DNA of 21,288 nt, taken from IMG/VR virus record IMGVR_UViG_3300042309_001859, positions 1 through 21,288 of that record, one strand, 5' to 3'. Each line of letters opens with the position of its first letter. Positions within the stretch are counted from its first letter, which is position 1. A program made the position numbers and the translations under genes. Shown here piece by piece: positions 16,017 through 20,499 of this stretch. Under the pieces are notes generated by a model. That model made no database searches. It was not told where the DNA came from and was given only the letters and a program-made list of their open reading frames with translations. The DNA comes from a virus.

Positions 16017-16056
16017 TGATTACAAATCAGGTGCTCTACCACTGAGCTATACCGGC
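16017..16056 (-). tRNA. 5' fragment of a tRNA-Thr(TGT) gene, probable att core
   Basis: Read on the minus strand from 16056, the sequence has a 7-nt acceptor arm (GCCGGTA), TA, a D stem GCTC/GAGC with loop AGTGGTA, then an anticodon stem CCTGA, loop TTTGTAA (anticodon TGT, Thr) and TCA of the 3' stem. After base 16017 the match to a tRNA stops: the stem should continue with GG but reads TC, and no TTCRA-type T loop or acceptor complement TACCGGC follows. So only the first 40 nt are tRNA-like. This is the expected form of an integrase target duplicated in attP, with strand exchange likely in or near the anticodon loop. It is not a complete tRNA gene. Confidence 0.8.
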
Positions 16057-16083
16057 GACTCTCAAATTCCAGAGAAAAAACCT

Positions 16084-16108
16084 GTCCGCACTTGTCCGCA
16101 TGTATCCG
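16084..16108 (+). promoter_or_regulatory. Phased GTCCG operator cluster A (upstream of int)
   Basis: GTCCGCA occurs at 16084 and 16094, and a third, weaker ATCCG at 16104, exactly 10 bp apart. It lies 109 bp upstream of the integrase start and 28 bp upstream of the tRNA fragment's 5' end on the other strand. The same motif with the same 10-bp spacing occurs in three other intergenic clusters beside regulatory genes. Probable binding site for the RHH protein encoded at 19133-19396. Confidence 0.6.
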
Positions 16109-16216
16109 AGTGTGGCATGTCGTTTGGCAGACAATCGGCCAAGATTTGCCAAACTTGCCAGCCAAACTGACAAACTTTACTTGCGATGATTGGAAATCCG
16201 GTGCATTGGGTGAGGC

Positions 16217-17338
16217 ATGGAAACCACTCACCCGATTAAATCCAGTTCGATCAGCGGCAAACTCTACAAGACCGATGCGTCGCCCTTTTGGCAGCTCCGG
16301 TTCCACCACCCCAGCGACCGCAAACGCAAGCGCATCAGTCTTGGCACAGAAGACCTCGCGCTGGCGAAGGCCCGCGCCAAGGTCATTCTTGACGACACCG
16401 CCGCCAAAGGACTTGAAGCCCTGCGCGATCACGCGCGGCGCGACACATCTGAGTCGATTGGGAGAGCGATTGCGCATTACGAGAGGTTCAGCAAGATCAT
16501 CAGCACCCGCGACAATGTCAATTGTATGCTCCGGTTCCTGCGATGCGCGCTTGAGATCGAGGACAACGAGGCCATCAAGCAAAAGCCGCTTTCCATCCTC
16601 ACGCCAGCCCTCATCTCCCAATACATGCGGAACTACAAGGGTAGCCCCTACTCCGTCCGCACTAACCTAGCTTCGACCCGCGCCATTTTCGCCCACAGCC
16701 TCGAATGGGAAGGCTTTAATTTGCCCGACAACATTTCCAAGTTCTGCGAGGCGACGACAGGCATGAAAGCGCCAGTCAGCACCTTTGTCCGCATCGCGCC
16801 GGAGATTCTCGACAAGATGGAAGAAAGGAGCGCGGCAATCGGCGACTCCACGCGCCGCGCGTATTTACTAACTCGCTACCTTGGTATGACGCCATCTGAA
16901 TGCGCCGCCGCCCGCAAGTCATGGATCGAGGACAGAGAGGACCGCAAGGTGATCGTCATTATCGAGCGGCCAGAGGAAGACGTGACGCTGAAGACCGGAC
17001 ACAATCGCGGTCGAGTCATGTCTCTTCCGAAGTGGATGTCCGCCGAGTTGCTAAATGTCGAGGGCGACTACTTAATCACCGGCAAGACGTTTGAGACGCG
17101 CAAACGATTCATGGAGCGGTTTTTCAACGCATGGGTCCGCGAGTTCATCCCCGACCGGCGCTCGGCAGCCTACGAGCTGCGCCGCCAAGCCGGTTCCGAC
17201 ATGCTGAATGCGACCGGCAAGATCAGCTTGGTGCAGCACATGCTTGGCCATACGAGTCCGCAGACGACCGCTAGGTTCTACGCGGTGTACGACCGCGAGG
17301 TTGATGTCGCGTCAGTCTGGGATAAGTCCACCAATTAG
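16217..17338 (+). CDS. int: Tyrosine-recombinase integrase, divergent catalytic set
   Basis: 373 residues; an in-frame TGA two codons upstream fixes ATG 16217 as the first start. The N-terminus (KLYKTDASPFWQLRFHHPSD) resembles an arm-binding domain; a core-binding region follows (~75-190). In the catalytic domain K259 (LKTGHNRGRV), R322 (YELRRQAGS), H345 (LGHTSPQTT) and the nucleophile candidate Y355 (ARFYAVY) are in place. Two usual residues differ: the first catalytic Arg position in 'G-x-R-x-x-E' reads GMTPSE (T225), and the His of HxxR is Tyr (Y319). It should catalyse integration at the adjacent tRNA-Thr core. The substitutions may mark a divergent but active subfamily, or loss of activity; Y358 is an alternative nucleophile. 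Confidence 0.85.
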   Translation: METTHPIKSSSISGKLYKTDASPFWQLRFHHPSDRKRKRISLGTEDLALAKARAKVILDDTAAKGLEALRDHARRDTSESIGRAIAHYERFSKIISTRDNVNCMLRFLRCALEIEDNEAIKQKPLSILTPALISQYMRNYKGSPYSVRTNLASTRAIFAHSLEWEGFNLPDNISKFCEATTGMKAPVSTFVRIAPEILDKMEERSAAIGDSTRRAYLLTRYLGMTPSECAAARKSWIEDREDRKVIVIIERPEEDVTLKTGHNRGRVMSLPKWMSAELLNVEGDYLITGKTFETRKRFMERFFNAWVREFIPDRRSAAYELRRQAGSDMLNATGKISLVQHMLGHTSPQTTARFYAVYDREVDVASVWDKSTN

Positions 17339-17362
17339 ACATGTCCGGTGCGATGTGTCTAA
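17335..17362. repeat. 7-bp inverted repeat at the integrase stop codon
   Basis: Arms TTAGACA (17335-17341) and TGTCTAA (17356-17362) are perfectly complementary with a 14-nt spacer; the first arm includes the int stop codon. The spacer contains one TGTCCGG. It lacks a following T tract on either strand, so it is more likely a protein site or a weak RNA hairpin at the int 3' end than a classic terminator. Confidence 0.4.
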
Positions 17363-17423
17363 AAAGTAACTAAATCTATCCACGTTAAGGTGGTAGAATA
17401 GATAGCGGAAAGGAGGTGCGCGT

Positions 17424-17555
17424 ATGCGTTACGAAACGTCCTCGCCCCTTGGGATCGTCTACGGTCCCTATGGCGCGACAGGATATGTCGGCGAGCGGAG
17501 GAACTTGAGCTGGATCACGGTCCTGTTCGAGTGGCTCGGCTTGAAGCCGGTGTAG
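17424..17555 (+). CDS. Small ORF with strong Shine-Dalgarno (43 aa)
   Basis: The ATG at 17424 is preceded by AAAGGAGGTG, a near-perfect SD and the best in this window, and the ORF runs 43 codons to TAG at 17553-17555. It begins MRYETSSPLGIVYGPYGATG and ends ITVLFEWLGLKPV, with a weakly hydrophobic C-terminal helix; no family is recognised. A strong terminator begins 4 nt after the stop. Upstream, TAGAAT at 17394-17399 could be a -10 box but no good -35 is seen. The unit (SD, ORF, terminator) looks like an independently expressed micro-gene, perhaps active in the lysogen. It is too short to be found by usual length cut-offs. Confidence 0.65.
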   Translation: MRYETSSPLGIVYGPYGATGYVGERRNLSWITVLFEWLGLKPV

Positions 17556-17559
17556 TCCC

Positions 17560-17592
17560 AACGGCCGCAGGCAAAGAGCTTGCGGCCGTTTT
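17560..17592 (+). terminator. Strong intrinsic terminator between convergent units
   Basis: Arms AACGGCCGCAGGC (17560-17572) and GCTTGCGGCCGTT (17578-17590) pair over 13 bp with one G-T pair and a 5-nt loop (AAAGA), followed by TT to give TTTT at 17589-17592. It sits 4 nt after the small plus-strand ORF and 3 nt from the last stop of the minus-strand operon, so it could end both, though a T tract exists only for the plus direction. Confidence 0.8.
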
Positions 17593-17595
17593 GCG

Positions 17596-17820
17596 TCAGC
17601 AGTAAGCCGCTTCCCTGCGGAGAATATGCGCCTCAATCTCCGCAACTTCTTCGGCGTATGGCAGGACATCGAGGTCCGCGCAGGCGTTGCGCACGCAACC
17701 ATCGCTCAGGCACTGGCGGCGCATCATCGAGAACAGCTCCGGCGAGTCAAAGACGCGACCGGCGAGGCGCAGGCCGGACCATGGGAAGGTGCCGGTGGCG
17801 AAGTAATCGTGGCGCATCAT
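17596..17820 (-). CDS. Cysteine-containing hypothetical protein, last gene of minus operon (74 aa)
   Basis: Chosen start ATG at 17820 overlaps the lipoprotein stop (ATGA), matching the coupling used by every other junction of this operon; a longer form from 17877 would run inside the upstream gene. The 74 residues start MMRHDYFATGTFPWSGLRLA and contain C-x4-C-x4-C (QCLSDGCVRNACADL) plus a C-terminal Cys, which could bind metal or form disulfides. No family recognised. Its partnership with the lipoprotein suggests a shared early or lysogenic function. Confidence 0.6.
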   Translation of the reverse strand: MMRHDYFATGTFPWSGLRLAGRVFDSPELFSMMRRQCLSDGCVRNACADLDVLPYAEEVAEIEAHILRREAAYC

Positions 17821-18200
17821 CGGACCTGCAGGGTTTGCGCGGTCTGTGGCGCCTTGGGTTGCGTCGCCGAGTACCAATGCGTGTAGCGCGGCACGCGCAG
17901 CAGCAGCCTCGACGGCACGCGGGAGCCGACCGGATACAGCGCCTCCTCGTAGCTCTGCGTATCGTGCGGGACGTACGCTTGGAAGCGTGTCGGCTTCTGC
18001 CAGTTGCCAAACTTGTCGGCGACGACCTTGAGCTGCAGCGGTGTGGTGCCGACATACTCCGCGTTCATGTAGATCACGGCGCCGGTCGGAATGCTGCGAA
18101 TGTCAATCGTCAGGACCGGCAGCGCCTGCTCGGTATTGTAGTCGTTGGGTGTGGCCGCGCAGCCTGCTAAGGCCAGCGCGAGGATGGCGAGCGGTCTCAT
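17817..18200 (-). CDS. Phage-encoded lipoprotein with PEGA-like domain
   Basis: 127 residues with a lipoprotein signal: MRPLAILALALAG|C, lipobox cysteine at residue 14. Right after it, residues ~29-60 (VLTIDIRSIPTGAVIYMNAE then YVGTTPLQLKV) match the general pattern of PEGA-type beta domains (S-x-P-x-G-A-x-V-Y-x-[ND]-x-x-x-x-G-x-T-P), which are surface or envelope associated. The C-terminal half is basic and Tyr-rich. ATGA overlaps link it to both neighbours. A lipoprotein made from an early-region operon is a plausible superinfection-exclusion or envelope-altering factor, but this is inference. The signal and lipobox are seen directly. Confidence 0.75.
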   Translation of the reverse strand: MRPLAILALALAGCAATPNDYNTEQALPVLTIDIRSIPTGAVIYMNAEYVGTTPLQLKVVADKFGNWQKPTRFQAYVPHDTQSYEEALYPVGSRVPSRLLLRVPRYTHWYSATQPKAPQTAQTLQVR

Positions 18201-18382
18201 GCGACCTCCTCGATGGGCAGCATGAGTTGCGGGTCCGCGGCTTCCTTGCGGGCGAGCTGCACCATGTGCGCGTGGCTGATGACCAGCTCGGTCAGCTTGA
18301 GCGCCGCCTGCAGATCGTAGTCATGGTCCGCGTTGAACGTGGCCGCGGACTGCGCGATGGCGTGGGTGTTGAGGGTGGTCAT
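18197..18382 (-). CDS. Small helical hypothetical protein (61 aa)
   Basis: 61 residues, starting with an ATG that overlaps the upstream stop and ending in a TGA that overlaps the lipoprotein ATG. It is mostly helical (DLQAALKLTELVISHAHMVQ then LARKEAADPQLM), with several His residues in its middle and an acidic end. No known motif or signal peptide. Its place in a tightly coupled operon makes it very likely a real gene. Function unknown. Confidence 0.65.
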   Translation of the reverse strand: MTTLNTHAIAQSAATFNADHDYDLQAALKLTELVISHAHMVQLARKEAADPQLMLPIEEVA

Positions 18383-18786
18383 TTTCCGAATGCCTTGCGC
18401 ACGCTGCGCTCGGTTATCTTGTAAATGATCTCTTTGTGGCGGTCGCTAACGCCGTCGAGGGCGAGTCCCTCGGCGAGCAGCTTGTCATGGGCACGCTTGC
18501 ACTCGGCCGGTGTGGCGGCGCGCAGGTGGTGCTTGTATTCCTCGGCCCACCAGTAGGCCAAGCCCATGTAGTCCGGCGTGCCGATCATGGCGTCATCGAT
18601 GCGGTGCAGGATCATGGTGGCGCGGAATGTCAGGCGCGCTCCGGTCGAGCTGCAGGACTCGCCCCACTCGCTCGGAGCGTAAGCGGTCAGCCGGTTGACG
18701 TATTTGCGGACCCGCAGGCGATTGGCTTCATATTCGCGCTCGGCTGCCGTTTGCTTGCTGTGCTTAGGTGCTGTTGTGTTTTTCAT
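18379..18786 (-). CDS. Basic hypothetical phage protein (135 aa)
   Basis: Start chosen at 18786 (MKNTTAPKHSKQTAAEREYE): a GGAG lies 12 nt upstream, and the longer frame from 18882 would overlap the 69-aa gene by 70 bases. It is 135 residues, with a basic helical N-terminus (AEREYEANRLRVRKYVNRLT), a Trp-rich middle (YMGLAYWWAEEYKHHLRAA) and a basic end (ITERSVRKAFGK) that could bind nucleic acid. I do not recognise a family. It is the second gene of the minus operon, 25 nt after the first. Confidence 0.65.
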   Translation of the reverse strand: MKNTTAPKHSKQTAAEREYEANRLRVRKYVNRLTAYAPSEWGESCSSTGARLTFRATMILHRIDDAMIGTPDYMGLAYWWAEEYKHHLRAATPAECKRAHDKLLAEGLALDGVSDRHKEIIYKITERSVRKAFGK

Positions 18787-18811
18787 ACTAGTGGTGATCT
18801 CCGGTTGGTGG

Positions 18812-19021
18812 TTAGGACGCAAGCTCGATGCGACGAGCGATGACGGCTTCCTCGGCCGCGTGCAGATCCATGGCGGTGCCATACAGGTCGGATAAGACGC
18901 GGTTGAACGCTTTGTTGTCCGGCAGGTAGCCGTCGTATTGCATCTGGTTGAGTTGGTCAGCGATGACCTCGACCATCTTGTAGAGGTGAGGCTTTATGTC
19001 GGTGTTGGTGTGTGTATTCAT
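18812..19021 (-). CDS. First gene of the minus operon, small helical protein (69 aa)
   Basis: 69 residues, MNTHTNTDIKPHLYKMVEVI onward, mostly helical (IADQLNQMQYDGYLPDNKAF; AMDLHAAEEAVIARRIELAS), no membrane segment. Its ATG at 19019-19021 lies 8 nt from the phased operator cluster B, which therefore occupies the space where an SD or promoter would be. As the first gene of a five-gene operon under that control, its product could be a small early regulator, but no DNA-binding motif is clear. Confidence 0.65.
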   Translation of the reverse strand: MNTHTNTDIKPHLYKMVEVIADQLNQMQYDGYLPDNKAFNRVLSDLYGTAMDLHAAEEAVIARRIELAS

Positions 19022-19029
19022 TACGAGTA

Positions 19030-19063
19030 GGACATTAGCGGACTTCTCCGGACATACAAGGAC
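19030..19063 (-). promoter_or_regulatory. Phased operator cluster B (minus operon)
   Basis: GGAC begins at 19030, 19040, 19050 and 19060: four copies at exactly 10 bp (GTCC on the minus strand). The third is CCGGAC. The cluster ends 8 nt before the start codon of the minus operon. It is the most regular of the four clusters. A TATGTC/CTGACG pair with 17-nt spacing overlapping it on the minus strand is a weak promoter candidate. Probable RHH repressor operator. Confidence 0.65.
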
Positions 19064-19102
19064 AATTTTTATCCGTCAGATAGCGGGTTGGCATTGCCCT
19101 CT

Positions 19103-19119
19103 GTAAATCAGCGATTTAC
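19103..19119. repeat. Perfect 7-bp palindrome with 3-nt loop
   Basis: GTAAATC (19103-19109) and GATTTAC (19113-19119) flank AGC. It lies between the end of the RHH gene and cluster B, in the upstream region of the minus operon. No T tract follows on either strand, so a terminator is unlikely; a second regulator's operator or a promoter element (TTTACA on the minus strand) is more plausible. Confidence 0.5.
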
Positions 19120-19132
19120 GACGCGAAAAAAA

Positions 19133-19396
19133 TCACCCTTCCGACAGGAATTGCTTCAGCTTTTCCTGCGTCCGGCGCAATTGGCCGACCGTGGCGTCGC
19201 GGAACTGTGGCGTGAGCGGGCCTCCGAATGCTTCCTCGCAGTCGAGGAAGAATTCGATGGCCATCTGCACATACCGGTTGTTCGAGACGCGGTGAGCGGG
19301 CGCGGCGCGATTGAGTCTGGCGTGTGTCTTGGGCAGCAGCGAGACGGTGACTTTTTTTCCGTCACGACGTGCCGCCGCCTTGGTTGTTGGTTTCAT
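19133..19396 (-). CDS. Ribbon-helix-helix DNA-binding regulator, probable phage repressor
   Basis: 87 residues from ATG at 19394-19396 (MKPTTKAAARRDGKK). Residues 15-52 have the RHH pattern: a short strand KKVTVSLL, then helix PKTHARLNRAAPAHRV, turn SNNR and helix YVQMAIEFFLDCEEA; this matches Arc/CopG/MetJ-type folds, which pair as dimers and put the strand into the major groove (family knowledge). A charged C-terminal helix (VGQLRRTQEKLKQFL) could mediate higher-order contacts. Phased cluster C touches its start codon, indicating autoregulation. Diverging from the excisionase-like gene with shared operators between, it has the position of a lysogeny switch regulator. The longer frame to 19555 was rejected, since it would cover operators C and D. 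Confidence 0.75.
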   Translation of the reverse strand: MKPTTKAAARRDGKKVTVSLLPKTHARLNRAAPAHRVSNNRYVQMAIEFFLDCEEAFGGPLTPQFRDATVGQLRRTQEKLKQFLSEG

Positions 19397-19399
19397 AGC

Positions 19400-19424
19400 G
19401 TCCGCAAACGTCCGCTCTAGTCCG
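19400..19424 (+). promoter_or_regulatory. Phased operator cluster C (RHH gene, autoregulation)
   Basis: GTCCGC starts at 19400, 19410 and 19420, exactly 10 bp apart; a further GTC lies at 19431. The first copy is 3 nt from the RHH gene's ATG (19396, minus strand), so protein bound here would cover the translation start and any nearby promoter. No convincing SD is present in this span. Confidence 0.65.
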
Positions 19425-19497
19425 CACAAAGTCAACAATTGCCAACAGACCTCGCATGGGGTGTTCGCCCTATGACGCGCCACCCCGAAAAAACCCC

Positions 19498-19526
19498 TTG
19501 CCATTTGTCCGCACTTGTCCGATAAC
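19498..19526 (+). promoter_or_regulatory. Sigma70-type promoter for the excisionase-like operon
   Basis: TTGCCA (19498-19503) and GATAAC (19521-19526) are separated by exactly 17 nt; they match TTGACA at 5 of 6 and TATAAT at 4 of 6 positions. The -10 ends 16 nt before ATG 19543. Two of the phased GTCC motifs (19507, 19517) occupy the spacer, so bound repressor would block polymerase. Confidence 0.6.
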
Positions 19527-19534
19527 ACCGGACA
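19507..19534 (+). promoter_or_regulatory. Phased operator cluster D over the promoter
   Basis: GTCCG at 19507 and 19517 (10 bp apart), then an inverted copy CGGAC at 19529-19533. The second and third form a 6-bp inverted repeat TGTCCG/CGGACA (19516-19521 and 19529-19534) around 7 nt. The cluster covers the spacer, -10 and start region of the promoter at 19498-19526. Confidence 0.65.
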
Positions 19535-19542
19535 TTCAAGCC

Positions 19543-19734
19543 ATGACACCACCACTTGTCCTCACCGTAACCGAAGCGGCCAAAGCCGTCCGCTGCCGCC
19601 GCACAGTCCTCGAAAACTTCATCCGCACCGGAGAACTCACCGCGTTCTCGGTCGGCGGACAACGAGGAACGCGCATCTCCCACCGTGCGCTCGAAGCCTT
19701 CATGACCAAGCGCGCCCTGCGCACCAGCAAGTAG
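19543..19734 (+). CDS. Excisionase/MerR-like small HTH protein
   Basis: 63 residues, MTPPLVLTVTEAAKAVRCRR onward. The segment LTVTEAAKAV..RRTVLENFIRTGELTAF then RGTRISHRALEAFM is the winged-helix pattern of the excisionase family (helix_turn_helix_17): 'T-x-x-E-A-A', a recognition helix, 'G-x-L-x-A-x' and 'I-x-x-x-x-L-x-x-[FW]'. Such proteins bend DNA at attachment sites (Xis) or act as small regulators (Cro/Cox-like). It is divergent from the RHH gene and leads an operon of tiny genes. The start at 19543 is chosen because an upstream start at 19456 would put the promoter and operators inside the coding region. Xis versus Cro-like role cannot be decided from sequence. Confidence 0.75.
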   Translation: MTPPLVLTVTEAAKAVRCRRTVLENFIRTGELTAFSVGGQRGTRISHRALEAFMTKRALRTSK

Positions 19735-19739
19735 CCTTT

Positions 19740-19871
19740 ATGACAAACACACCCACCATGCTTGAAGCCCTGAGCTACCTCACCGACACGACGTTTGTGT
19801 CCGTCGTCGCGCTGACGTTCAGCGTGTTCATCGCGCTCGAAGTTATCAACCGCATCGGAGGACGGTCATGA
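19740..19871 (+). CDS. Small single-span membrane protein (43 aa)
   Basis: 43 residues, starting 5 nt after the HTH gene. A hydrophobic segment FVSVVALTFSVFIALEVI (residues 19-36) follows a polar N-terminus, and the end is basic (NRIGGRS), so it should sit in the inner membrane. Its stop overlaps the next ATG (ATGA at 19868). Function unknown; tiny early membrane proteins of phages sometimes act in superinfection exclusion or host-cell takeover, which is only an analogy. Confidence 0.6.
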   Translation: MTNTPTMLEALSYLTDTTFVSVVALTFSVFIALEVINRIGGRS

Positions 19872-20176
19872 TCGACCTCATTCGCGCCCCCGAAGCCGAC
19901 ACCTGCGAGTGCGGCAACCCTGAGTGCCTCGGCGCCGCCGATGTGGTCAATGCGGTGGTCGCTGACTTGGTCGAGTCGCTGCCGCAGCTCGAATCTCCCC
20001 TGCTCAAGTTGATCAAGGAGCGCAATGAAGCTCGCCGCCTAGCCGCCGCCATGGTCAACGCCATGAGCATCGGCATGCTCGCGCAGAGCGTGGCCATGGA
20101 GAAAGCCTTCACCGACGTCTGCGCAGCGCAGCGCGGGTGGGACAAGCACAGCTATGAACCGGAGGGCGCGAAGTGA
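19868..20176 (+). CDS. Hypothetical protein with N-terminal CxC-x4-C cluster (102 aa)
   Basis: 102 residues. Near the N-terminus is TCECGNPECLG, a compact cysteine cluster that could bind zinc or form part of a zinc-ribbon; two helices follow (LLKLIKERNEARRLAAAMVN and MLAQSVAMEKAFTDVCAAQR). No known family identified. It overlaps its upstream neighbour (ATGA) and its downstream neighbour (GTGA), so it belongs to a coupled operon. A small nucleic-acid-binding early protein is one option. Confidence 0.65.
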   Translation: MIDLIRAPEADTCECGNPECLGAADVVNAVVADLVESLPQLESPLLKLIKERNEARRLAAAMVNAMSIGMLAQSVAMEKAFTDVCAAQRGWDKHSYEPEGAK

Positions 20177-20499
20177 GCGACGCCGAGCGCATTCAACATC
20201 TCGAAGCGAAGCTGCGCAACACCGAAGAGCGGCTCACCACCTACAAGGACAAAATCGACAAGGATGACCTCATCCGCTGCCTGCGCGCATCACGCGACAG
20301 CTACCGGAACGAGACCATTCAGCTCAAGGACCGGATCGCTGACCTTGAGCAACAGAACGACGGACTGCGCGACGACAACATGAAGTGCGACGCGATGATG
20401 CGAGAAGCCCGCAGCGAGAGCCGCGACCTAAGAGCGCAGCTTGTCCGCGCAGCATGTGGCGAGATCAACCGGCTGCAACGCATGGAGGTCGCGGCATGA
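20173..20499 (+). CDS. Coiled-coil hypothetical protein (108 aa)
   Basis: 108 residues from a GTG start that overlaps the previous stop. Almost the whole protein is a predicted long coiled coil: heptad-like runs such as RIQHLEAKLRNTEERLTTYK and TIQLKDRIADLEQQNDGLRD. Two or three Cys are scattered. Such proteins act as dimerisation or scaffold partners; no specific role can be assigned. The TGA overlaps the next ATG (20496-20499). Confidence 0.7.
   Translation: MSDAERIQHLEAKLRNTEERLTTYKDKIDKDDLIRCLRASRDSYRNETIQLKDRIADLEQQNDGLRDDNMKCDAMMREARSESRDLRAQLVRAACGEINRLQRMEVAA

Larger units (their letters stand above)
15862..16216. other. Intergenic attachment region (probable attP)
   Basis: 355 bases without a convincing gene, between the end of the late operon and integrase. 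It holds, in order: a short GC hairpin with 5-bp arms (15880-15893) without a T tract; a GGTT-GTAA-AACC mini-hairpin; an imperfect hairpin near 15990-16010 (ACCC/GGGT with GCAT/ATGC); the tRNA-Thr 5' fragment (16017-16056, minus strand); the phased GTCCG cluster (16084-16108); and closely spaced CCAAAC/ACAAAC repeats at 16149-16154, 16162-16167 and 16170-16175 that could be integrase or excisionase arm sites. The combination of tRNA piece, repeats and adjacent integrase is the usual build of a phage attachment site. Confidence 0.65.

Noticed and set aside
15968-16056. A complete tRNA gene reaching from 16056 leftwards
   Set aside because: The anticodon stem is broken after 3 bp, there is no T loop, and no acceptor complement is found at the right distance. 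Only a 5' fragment is supported.
16092-16670. 192-codon plus-strand frame overlapping the integrase N-terminus
   Set aside because: It covers operator cluster A and overlaps a clear integrase in another frame; the sequence has no family features.
17335-17362. Inverted repeat after int as a terminator
   Set aside because: It has 7-bp AT-containing arms with a 14-nt loop and is followed by A residues rather than T residues.
17580-18170. 196-codon plus-strand frame opposite the minus operon
   Set aside because: Arg-rich shadow; the minus-strand genes have lipobox, overlap and start-site support.
19456-19542. Upstream start giving a 92-aa excisionase-like protein
   Set aside because: It would place the promoter and operator D in the coding sequence; the HTH pattern begins only after the 19543 start.
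19397-19555. Longer RHH protein starting at 19555
   Set aside because: The extra 53 residues show no RHH-related features and would cover operators C and D.
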